This document shows, one piece after another, positions 1 through 5,591 of a stretch of DNA of 6,369 bases. The stretch spans positions 1 to 6,369 of the forward strand of contig NZ_CAMLDV010000186.1 in the NCBI RefSeq assembly GCF_946478835.1, in the 5' to 3' direction. This DNA comes from an uncultured Bdellovibrio sp. Its GTDB lineage: Bacteria; Bdellovibrionota; Bdellovibrionia; Bdellovibrionales; Bdellovibrionaceae. Position numbers and translations under genes: made by a program. The first letter of the stretch is position 1, and each line of letters opens with the position of its first letter. Below the pieces are notes generated by a model. The model had not been told where the DNA came from. It saw only the letters and a list, made by a program, of their open reading frames with translations, and searched no databases.

Positions 1-1
1 A

Positions 2-1453
2 AGAATTGCGCGTCTGATTGGACTTGATATCTGTGGAATCGACGTTATTTCTGCAGATCTTACTAAACCATTGGATGAATCGTTCAAAGTGATCGAAGTC
101 AACGCGGGTCCCGGTCTTCGCATGCACCTGGGACATGCTGAAAAAGGAGAAAGAACTGTCGGTGACGAGATCGTTGAAATGTTAATGCCGAAAGGTGAGC
201 ACGGACGTATTCCTATCATTGGCGTTACTGGCACAAACGGAAAAACCACCGTGGTCCGTCTTTTAAATAAAATCATGTCACGAGATAGCGAGTTCACTGT
301 GGGCATGACGAGCACGGACGGAGTTTTTGTCGGCAACAAACAGATCGCAGAGGGAGACTCTTCCGGACCTCAATCTGCAGAGATGATTTTAATGGACCCG
401 GCCGTGGAGTGTGCCGTTTTAGAAATTGCCCGAGGTGGTCTGCTGCGCGGTGGTCTTCCTTACGATTGGTCGGATGCCGCAGTCATTACGAATATTCGTG
501 CGGACCATCTAGGACAAGACGGCATTCGCACTATTGACGACCTGATCTGGATCAAATCCCTGGTGGCCGAAAGAGTGAAAGAAGGTGGTGTTTTAGTCTT
601 AAACGCGGACGATATGAATTCAGTTTCTTTAATCAATAATGAAAGAGTTCAAAGGCTGGATCGTAAAATCGTTCTGTATTCCACGCGTGAATACAATTCG
701 ATTCTCTCGGCTCATCTGTCGATGGGGCACGATGCCTTTTGGTGCGAGAACGAAGAATTTTTAGGAGTGGTGAATGGTCATCGCCTCAGTCTAGGTCATT
801 GTCTTGATTATCCATTGACTCGGGTTTCGGGCGCTTCATTTCAAATTTCAAACATTCTGGCGGCGATGGCCACGGCGATTTCCCTCGGAGAATCGCCAGT
901 CCATGTCATGGAGGCTTTGCGCAACTTCAATCCCACGGCTGAAAATCAAGGACGATTTAACATTTACCGAATTCACGATGCCCATGTCATTATTGATTAC
1001 GGTCACAATGCAGATGCTATTTCAAACATTGGTGAAATCCTCTACAAGCATCCTGATGCTCACAAGATCGCCATGTTCGGACTTCCCGGAGATCGCTCAG
1101 ATGATTTATTGACGTTAACGGCGCATCAAATGGGCAAGGTCTTTGATGAGGTCTACGTGCGAGATGACGAAGATCTCCGCGGCAGACAACCTTTGGAGGT
1201 GCCTCAGTTTTTGGAAAATATTTTTAATGTGAGTTTTCCGAATCTAAAGCACCATGTCGTCCACGACTATAAAACAGAACTTCATGGCATTTTAAGCAAT
1301 CTTAAAAAAGGCGACATCTTCGTTATCTTTTTTGAAAACCTCAAACCTCTCTTACAAATTTTGCGAGAGTTTGATCCTAAACCCGTCGATAAAATCGAAG
1401 GACAAACGGTTGTATACAAATCGCAATCTTCCGATGAGTTGAGTTTAAGATGA
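2..1453 (+). CDS. cphA: Cyanophycin synthetase, C-terminal part (5' end outside window)
   Basis: Cyanophycin synthetase makes multi-L-arginyl-poly-L-aspartate, adding Asp to the backbone and Arg to its side chain at the cost of ATP; it is cytoplasmic. The open frame enters from the left edge and gives 483 residues, a little over half of the usual 870-900, so the N-terminal domain and most of the ATP-grasp domain are missing from the window. The first ~45 residues are the end of the ATP-grasp domain (GLDICGIDVI, then EVNAGPGLRMHL, whose Glu and Asn are typical metal ligands). Next comes a Mur-ligase-like domain with an intact P-loop GVTGTNGKTT (bases 221-250), then TDGVFV, SGPQSAEMILMDP, ARGGLLRGGL and TNIRADHLG. 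A Mur C-terminal domain follows, with GRFNIYR, IDYGHNADAI and GDRSDD. The intact P-loop argues for the CphA1 type rather than CphA2, whose Mur-like site is degenerate. A TTG at 71 lies inside a conserved domain and is not the start. The stop overlaps the next start (ATGA). Confidence 0.95.
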   Translation, partial: RIARLIGLDICGIDVISADLTKPLDESFKVIEVNAGPGLRMHLGHAEKGERTVGDEIVEMLMPKGEHGRIPIIGVTGTNGKTTVVRLLNKIMSRDSEFTVGMTSTDGVFVGNKQIAEGDSSGPQSAEMILMDPAVECAVLEIARGGLLRGGLPYDWSDAAVITNIRADHLGQDGIRTIDDLIWIKSLVAERVKEGGVLVLNADDMNSVSLINNERVQRLDRKIVLYSTREYNSILSAHLSMGHDAFWCENEEFLGVVNGHRLSLGHCLDYPLTRVSGASFQISNILAAMATAISLGESPVHVMEALRNFNPTAENQGRFNIYRIHDAHVIIDYGHNADAISNIGEILYKHPDAHKIAMFGLPGDRSDDLLTLTAHQMGKVFDEVYVRDDEDLRGRQPLEVPQFLENIFNVSFPNLKHHVVHDYKTELHGILSNLKKGDIFVIFFENLKPLLQILREFDPKPVDKIEGQTVVYKSQSSDELSLR

Positions 1454-2607
1454 TTTATTTGGAGAACGCTGAAATATTCCAGGAAGGTCGTTTTATAAAG
1501 GCTAATGTCTTTACGGCCGGAGAGAGAATTAAAAAAATTCAGACGGTCGATTATCATACATTGCGTGACCTCGATGTAAAAGTTTATGATTGTTCCGGAT
1601 GTTTTATTATTCCGGGAATTTTAGATCCGCATTTGCATTTAGCAGGCGGCAGTGGTGAAAAAGGCGGTTTTTCTTCGCAAAGTGCCGCCATCACAATTGC
1701 CGAGTGTGTCCGAGGCGGAGTCACAACACTCGTGGGGACTTTGGGCGTTGATACGACGACAAAGACAATGCCTGAACTTGTTGCCAGAGCCAGAGCCTTT
1801 AACGATGTGGGACTGACTGCTTACTGCTACACAGGCGGTTATGATTGTCCTCCGCGAACGATCACTGATTCCGTTCGTCATGACGTGATTTATATTCCGG
1901 AAATCATCGGTGTTGGAGAAATCGCCATCGCAGATCGCCGGGCTCCAGAACCGACCCTTCACGATCTCGCGCGTTCGATGGTGGATGCGTACGTGGGCGG
2001 GATGTTAAGCAACAAGCCTGGTATTTCACATATTCATGCCGGTGGCGGCGATCGTCGTTTAAAAACCTTGCGCGATCTTATGGAGGTTCACGTCATCGTT
2101 CCTCATAAAATTCACATCACGCACATAGGAAGAAGCAAAGCTCTTGTTGAAGAAGCGATCGAAATGGCCCAGCGTGGGTGTTTTGTTGATCTTGATCTCT
2201 GGGATCGAGATTTCGTTTACTGGTATAAGGTCTACCGTGAACTTGGCGGCCCATTGGATCAATTAACCGTGTCTTCAGATGCAGGAATAGGCTCTCCTTC
2301 TGAGTTGTGGTGGGAATTGCGTGATGCCGTTTTGAATCACGGCTACACCTTAGAAGAACTTCTTCCACACTTTACGGTGAACACAGCCAGAGCCTTGGGG
2401 CTCAGTAGGAAGGGCCGGATTCTGGTCGAGCACGACGCAGATTTGACAGTGATTGATGCAAAAAACTTTGAAATTAAACATGTAATTTCTCGAGGACAAG
2501 TGTTCCTTGAAGACGGAAAATTTGTATTCAGTAACAGGATGGATTTCTCACGAAGAGGTCTAGACATTTATGGAATCGGTGAAGAAAACGACAAAAAAAG
2601 CAGCTAG
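1450..2607 (+). CDS. iadA: Isoaspartyl dipeptidase (beta-aspartyl-peptidase, M38 amidohydrolase)
   Basis: This enzyme hydrolyses beta-aspartyl dipeptides; in this operon the expected substrate is beta-Asp-Arg released by cyanophycinase, giving free Asp and Arg. The 385 residues match the length of E. coli IadA (390) and the amidohydrolase layout: a small beta domain at both ends around a TIM-barrel. Visible metal ligands are the H61-x-H63 pair (DPHLHL), H196 (HIHAGG), H225 (THIGR) and D277 (SSDAG). Probable substrate contacts by comparison with E. coli are E70 (GGSGEKG), Y131 (TGGYDCPPRTIT), R164 (ADRRA) and R228. The strand-4 bridging position, a carboxylated Lys (K162) in E. coli, is here E157 in IGVGEIAIAD. 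No signal peptide is seen. The ATG overlaps the cphA stop by 4 bases (ATGA) with no strong ribosome-binding site, so translation is probably coupled. The last ~25 residues form a polar tail whose coding overlaps cphB. Confidence 0.93.
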   Translation: MIYLENAEIFQEGRFIKANVFTAGERIKKIQTVDYHTLRDLDVKVYDCSGCFIIPGILDPHLHLAGGSGEKGGFSSQSAAITIAECVRGGVTTLVGTLGVDTTTKTMPELVARARAFNDVGLTAYCYTGGYDCPPRTITDSVRHDVIYIPEIIGVGEIAIADRRAPEPTLHDLARSMVDAYVGGMLSNKPGISHIHAGGGDRRLKTLRDLMEVHVIVPHKIHITHIGRSKALVEEAIEMAQRGCFVDLDLWDRDFVYWYKVYRELGGPLDQLTVSSDAGIGSPSELWWELRDAVLNHGYTLEELLPHFTVNTARALGLSRKGRILVEHDADLTVIDAKNFEIKHVISRGQVFLEDGKFVFSNRMDFSRRGLDIYGIGEENDKKSS

Positions 2608-3412
2608 AACTCACGCCAAAGTTGCTCATCCTCATGGAACTTTGATTATTATTGGTGGTAAAGAAGATAAATCCGGTGAGATGAAAATTCTCAAAGAAAT
2701 TGCTCGCCGTTTGGAAAACGGAAAGCTAGTGATTATCACTGCCGCCAGCGAAATTCCGTCGGAAGTCTGGAATGACTACGAAAAAGTTTTTAAAAAACTG
2801 AAAGTCCATAACCTTGAACATCTCCACGTCAATCAGCCTGATGATGTCGAGAAAGTGAATCTGGAAAAAGTTTTTCACAACGCCAAAGGAATTTTCTTTA
2901 CCGGCGGAGACCAATTGAAACTCACAAGCAAGCTGGGCGGCACAGTCGTGATGGACTACATCATCGAAGTTTTTCGTGCAGGAGGCGTTCTGGCCGGAAC
3001 CTCAGCAGGGGCCGCTGTCATGGGCGAAACTATGCTCGTTGGCGGAGAAAACGGTGAATCGCATAAAGTAGGAAACTGGATGATGGCTCCGGGTCTTCGT
3101 TTTGTTGAGAACATGATCATTGATCAACATTTCGCACAGCGAGGCCGCATTGGAAGATTATTAGGAGCCGTCGCCTTGAATCCAGGCATCTTAGGAATCG
3201 GCATTGATGAAGGCACGGCCATCGTTATCGAAGAAAACAAATTTAAAATCTTAGGAGACAATGCCGTCTACGTTCTAGATGGACGAGAAGTCACTTATAC
3301 AAATATTTCTGAAGCCTCTGCAGATCAAACGATGTCCATTCACGACGTGAAACTGCATGTCTTATCGGAACCTGAAGTTTTTGATTTAAAAGCCCGCACG
3401 GCTTTAACTTAA
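2570..3412 (+). CDS. cphB: Cyanophycinase (peptidase family S51)
   Basis: Cyanophycinase is a serine exopeptidase that removes beta-Asp-Arg dipeptides from the end of cyanophycin. The 280 residues fit intracellular CphB (about 270). Family marks in order are TLIIIGGKEDKSG (24-36), ITAAS (56-60), FFTGGDQLKL (109-118), the nucleophile elbow AGTSAGAAVMGE with S145, IIDQHFAQRGR with the probable catalytic H187, and GIGIDEGTAIV with E214. The first ~22 residues are a basic, lysine-rich extension (K5, K6, K9, K10, R13, K17) that is hydrophilic, so this is not a signal peptide and the enzyme should be cytoplasmic, unlike secreted CphE. The ATG at 2570 is chosen because AAGAGGT (2553-2559) stands about 11 bases upstream; a GTG at 2579 is an alternative. 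It overlaps iadA by 38 bases in another frame, so the two are almost certainly one transcript. Confidence 0.95.
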   Translation: MESVKKTTKKAARTHAKVAHPHGTLIIIGGKEDKSGEMKILKEIARRLENGKLVIITAASEIPSEVWNDYEKVFKKLKVHNLEHLHVNQPDDVEKVNLEKVFHNAKGIFFTGGDQLKLTSKLGGTVVMDYIIEVFRAGGVLAGTSAGAAVMGETMLVGGENGESHKVGNWMMAPGLRFVENMIIDQHFAQRGRIGRLLGAVALNPGILGIGIDEGTAIVIEENKFKILGDNAVYVLDGREVTYTNISEASADQTMSIHDVKLHVLSEPEVFDLKARTALT

Positions 3413-3420
3413 ATATGATT

Positions 3421-3440
3421 CAAACTAAAATTTTCGTTTG
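3421..3440. repeat. 20-base near-perfect palindrome after cphB
   Basis: Arms CAAAC and GTTTG flank an AAAATTTT core, with only one mismatched position pair (T/C) over the whole 20 bases. It starts 8 bases after the cphB stop. There is no GC-rich stem and no clean T-run behind it, so it is a poor intrinsic terminator as written. It could be a protein-binding site or a weak transcript-end hairpin. Nothing else in the spacer looks like a terminator for the cyanophycin operon. Confidence 0.35.
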
Positions 3441-3460
3441 GCGGCAATAATATATTTACA

Positions 3461-3489
3461 TGGATAAGTGTATCCAAAATTCTTACAAT
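3461..3489 (+). promoter_or_regulatory. Candidate sigma70-type promoter of the flavin monooxygenase gene
   Basis: TGGATA (3461-3466) and TACAAT (3484-3489) are separated by 17 bases. The -10 matches the TATAAT consensus at five of six positions, while the -35 is weak (four of six). Transcription would start near 3496, giving a leader of only about 16 bases. The -35 hexamer is also the left arm of a small dyad, TGGATA-agtg-TATCCA (3461-3476), which could act as an operator. The call rests on motif spacing only. Confidence 0.35.
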
Positions 3490-3513
3490 AAGATCATTTA
3501 AAGGTGATCTTAT
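3488..3513. repeat. 9-bp inverted repeat enclosing the ribosome-binding site and start codon
   Basis: ATAAGATCA (3488-3496) and TGATCTTAT (3505-3513) are perfect inverted repeats separated by TTTAAAGG. The gap and right arm hold the ribosome-binding site (AAAGGTGATC) and the first two bases of the ATG at 3512. As RNA this would place the AAAGG in an 8-base loop and pair part of the start codon. If transcription starts near 3496 the left arm is mostly untranscribed, and the repeat would then be a DNA operator straddling the start site. Confidence 0.5.
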
Positions 3514-4513
3514 GAAAAAACTCTCTGATGTTCAGCTCTCCGTTTTGGATCTAGCTCCTGTAGCTCAAGACAAAACGATTTCCGATTCTTTCAAAAACAC
3601 TCTGAATTTGGCTCAACACGTAGAACGTCTCGGGTATCATCGTTTTTGGTTGGCTGAGCATCATAACTTAGAAGGAATTGCTAGTGCTGCGACATCCGTT
3701 CTTATTGGATACGTTGCGGGTGGAACTTCTAAAATTCGTGTGGGTTCAGGGGGTATTATGCTTCCTAATCATGCGCCACTTGTTATCGCGGAACAATTTG
3801 GAACTCTAGCAATATTGTATCCTGATAGAATTGATTTAGGTTTAGGAAGAGCTCCAGGAACAGACGGTCTTACGATGCGCGCGCTCAGAAGAGAAATGAC
3901 GGGAAGAGAAGCAGAGTTTTCAGACCTCGTTAAAGAACTTCAATATTATTTTGCACCCGTGCACGACGGTCAAAAAGTTCGCGCCATTCCTGGCGCTGGA
4001 ATTCCTGTGCCCTTGTGGCTTTTAGGTTCAAGTCTTTACAGTGCGCAATTGGCAGCGGAACTCGGTTTACCTTATGCTTTTGCGGGCCACTTTGCGCCGG
4101 AACTGATGATGCAGGCCATAGATATTTACCGCGTCGGTTTCAGACCTTCCAATGGTTTAGATAAACCCAAGGTCATGGTTGGCGTTCAAGTCCTGGCAGC
4201 CGACACAGACGAAAAAGCCCATCTACTAGCAACTACAGTCTATCAAAGATTTTTGGGCATCATCCGCAATCAAAGAGTCTCCCTGCAACCTCCCGTAAAA
4301 AGCATGGATGGTTTATGGGGACCCGCCGAGAAAGATCTTGTGTTGTCGCGTCTTCGTACTTCTGTGATTGGAAACCCACAAAAAGTTCGTGAAGGCCTAC
4401 AAAAATTAATAAATAAAACAGAGGCCGATGAACTCATCATTGTTTCTGATGCCTACGACCACGAAGATCGTCTGCGTTCATTTGAAATTATCAAGGAAGT
4501 CACACGCGAATAA
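3512..4513 (+). CDS. yhbW: Luciferase-like FMN-dependent monooxygenase, YhbW type
   Basis: This is a member of the bacterial luciferase-like flavin oxidoreductases (LLM class, MsnO8 group), TIM-barrel enzymes that use reduced flavin. The physiological substrate of E. coli YhbW is not established, so none is given here. The 333 residues are almost the same length as YhbW (335). Distinctive shared segments are LSVLDLAPV (9-17), [22 protein letters not shown] (41-62), [23 protein letters not shown] (77-99), [16 protein letters not shown] (103-118), [31 protein letters not shown] in the middle, and [12 protein letters not shown] plus ADELII near the end. The ATG at 3512 has AAAGGTGATC 7-8 bases upstream, inside a perfect inverted repeat. 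The gene stands alone: it is separated from cphB by 99 bases containing a candidate promoter and faces convergent genes only 6 bases beyond its stop. There is no signal peptide. A link to cyanophycin metabolism is not indicated. Confidence 0.93.
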   Translation: MKKLSDVQLSVLDLAPVAQDKTISDSFKNTLNLAQHVERLGYHRFWLAEHHNLEGIASAATSVLIGYVAGGTSKIRVGSGGIMLPNHAPLVIAEQFGTLAILYPDRIDLGLGRAPGTDGLTMRALRREMTGREAEFSDLVKELQYYFAPVHDGQKVRAIPGAGIPVPLWLLGSSLYSAQLAAELGLPYAFAGHFAPELMMQAIDIYRVGFRPSNGLDKPKVMVGVQVLAADTDEKAHLLATTVYQRFLGIIRNQRVSLQPPVKSMDGLWGPAEKDLVLSRLRTSVIGNPQKVREGLQKLINKTEADELIIVSDAYDHEDRLRSFEIIKEVTRE

Positions 4514-4527
4514 GGTTTCTTATTTTT
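4509..4527. terminator. Weak stem-loop between convergent stop codons, possible shared terminator
   Basis: AATAAG (4509-4514) and CTTATT (4519-4524) form a 6-bp stem with a GTTT loop, followed by three more T on the plus strand. The stem contains the stop codons of both convergent genes. It is AT-rich and weak, so it may only mark the transcript ends together with collision of the two convergent transcripts. No better terminator is visible in the 6-base gap. Confidence 0.25.
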
Positions 4528-4747
4528 GCGGTGTTGTCGTTGCGTTGTCTGATTTTTTCTCGTCACGAATATATTCGCGACATTCATCAGCAAACGGACT
4601 GTAACGCAAATCGATCACTTTTGCGAGTTCTTCACAGAACTTATTGCCAACGGTGCCGTGAGCTTCTTGGCCATCTTTTCTAGTGGCATGACTTAATTGT
4701 GCCGTCAGCAGTAGCGAAAGAGTTAAAAGAGAAAAAAGCTTTTTCAT
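4520..4747 (-). CDS. Small secreted (periplasmic) protein of unknown function
   Basis: A 75-residue protein with a clear Sec signal peptide: MKK, a hydrophobic core FSLLTLSLLLTAQL, and a probable cleavage after SHA (residue 21). There is no lipobox cysteine. The mature part of about 54 residues is hydrophilic and has two cysteines (C38 and C56) that could form one disulfide in the periplasm, with a Lys/Asp and then Thr-rich tail ending NATTTPQK. The start is well supported: GAGGGGG (complement of 4752-4758) lies 4 bases upstream of the ATG. The gene follows the regulator on the same strand after only 20 bases, so the two are probably one transcript. Its strong ribosome-binding site contrasts with the absent one of the regulator, suggesting much higher output of the small protein. 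I do not recognise a family. Confidence 0.75.
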   Translation of the reverse strand: MKKLFSLLTLSLLLTAQLSHATRKDGQEAHGTVGNKFCEELAKVIDLRYSPFADECREYIRDEKKSDNATTTPQK

Positions 4748-4767
4748 AAATCCCCCTCAGGATTAAA

Positions 4768-5517
4768 TTAATTTTCTTCGACAATAGGAAAAAGACTGAT
4801 GCTCATCTGGAAAACCCGGTCTTTCTTTTCGCCGGACTCTAAGAACACCATCAGTTCACGACGGAAAGCCGCGATCTTTTTCTTAGCTTCTTCAAGACGC
4901 TCACTGTCTCCACAAAGCGTGATCGTCGAGTGGCTGCGCTTTTCAAAAGGAATATCATCCAGAGCTTCAATAGCCTGTTGATTGATCTGTTTTTGAATTT
5001 TCTTAAAGGCCGCTGACGTAAATGGATTCGTCGTCGTTGTGCAGTTCTCATTCACACGCAGACGGGCGTTCTCATCCAGGGACAGTAAACCCATTCTTAA
5101 AAGCTTTTGAATCGCCTCAGCGACATCTTGAACCGAAACCTTCAGCCGTTGCGCAATCCACGCAGGATCAGAAACAAAATAATCTAAGTGAGTCATCTCA
5201 AGAATGGCATAGTGAAACCAGTCTGAAATCACATCAAATTCCGTCTCACTTAAGGCTTTGAAAGCCCCATCGCCAACGCCGTAGCCAGCAAGACCCTTGT
5301 AGTACTCAATCTGCGTGCGAGTGAGATTCAAGGGGCCACTCAACTTATCAATCGTCTTAGAAGTGACAGGTCTTTTCGATGCAAAAATCTTTGAAAGAAA
5401 AGAAGAGTCGATTCCCAAGAAGCGCGCATAAGCTCTTAGAGAATACAGACGATTCTTCTGCATTCTTTTTTGATATTCTTTTTGCAATAAAGTTTTAAAG
5501 TCTTTTTGAATTTCCAT
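4768..5517 (-). CDS. TIGR02147 family protein, HTH/DUF4423 transcriptional regulator
   Basis: A 249-residue protein matching the TIGR02147/DUF4423 pattern. Residues ~25-70 are a Cro/C1-like helix-turn-helix (YSLRAYARFLGIDSSFLSKIFASKRPVTSKTIDKL). Then comes the hallmark segment FDVISDWFHYAILEMTHLDYF (94-114). A second winged-helix-like unit spans ~117-150 (PAWIAQRLKVSVQDVAEAIQKLLRMGLL), and the C-terminal part holds STITLCGD, AAFRRELMVFLE and the closing VFQMSISLFPI. The family is inferred to act as DNA-binding regulators in the cytoplasm; no target is known here beyond possible autoregulation. The ATG at 5517 is the first start after an in-frame stop but has no recognisable ribosome-binding site; an internal ATG at 5463 would remove part of the N-terminus. 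A TTTAAT -10-like box (complement of 5531-5536) would give a leader of only a few bases. The 32-base palindrome at 5560-5591 lies just upstream. Confidence 0.9.
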   Translation of the reverse strand: MEIQKDFKTLLQKEYQKRMQKNRLYSLRAYARFLGIDSSFLSKIFASKRPVTSKTIDKLSGPLNLTRTQIEYYKGLAGYGVGDGAFKALSETEFDVISDWFHYAILEMTHLDYFVSDPAWIAQRLKVSVQDVAEAIQKLLRMGLLSLDENARLRVNENCTTTTNPFTSAAFKKIQKQINQQAIEALDDIPFEKRSHSTITLCGDSERLEEAKKKIAAFRRELMVFLESGEKKDRVFQMSISLFPIVEEN

Positions 5518-5530
5518 CGAGGGCGTTTTT

Positions 5531-5559
5531 ATTAAAAAAAATTTTTGCTTGCAACTAAA
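5531..5559 (-). promoter_or_regulatory. Candidate promoter of the TIGR02147 regulator with A/T tract
   Basis: On the minus strand TTTAAT (complement of 5531-5536) matches the -10 consensus at five of six positions. It is preceded by an uninterrupted run of eight A and five T (5534-5546 on the plus strand) that should bend the DNA. No good -35 is present; TTTAGT at 17 bases spacing matches only three positions. Such a promoter fits activation by a bound regulator. The transcript would begin around 5524 and be nearly leaderless. Confidence 0.3.
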
Positions 5560-5591
5560 TCAGAGTGAGGACGAGCTTGTACTCACTCTGA
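5560..5591. repeat. 32-base near-perfect palindrome upstream of the regulator
   Basis: Perfect 10-base arms TCAGAGTGAG (5560-5569) and CTCACTCTGA (5582-5591) flank a centre ACGAGCTTGT that is itself palindromic except for one G/T pair; the only real mismatch is G5570 against A5581. It lies 43 bases before the regulator start and just upstream of its candidate promoter. There is no T-run on either side, so it is not a standard intrinsic terminator. The best reading is an operator for a dimeric protein, possibly the adjacent regulator; a structured RNA is the alternative. Confidence 0.65.

Noticed and set aside
71..73. TTG as the start of the first gene
   Set aside because: The frame is open to the left edge and the 23 residues before it (RIARLIGLDICGIDV...) are conserved cyanophycin synthetase sequence, so the gene begins outside the window.
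1282..1557. Minus-strand frame across the cphA-iadA junction, and similar frames inside iadA, cphB and the regulator
   Set aside because: They lie opposite or out of phase with strongly identified genes and show no motifs, ribosome-binding sites or family resemblance of their own.
5534..5546. A8T5 tract as a sequencing artefact or slippery site
   Set aside because: It lies outside any coding region and fits a bent promoter element; no frameshift needs explaining.
5560..5591. The long palindrome as an intrinsic terminator
   Set aside because: Neither strand has a T-run after the stem, and no gene reads into it from a fitting distance.
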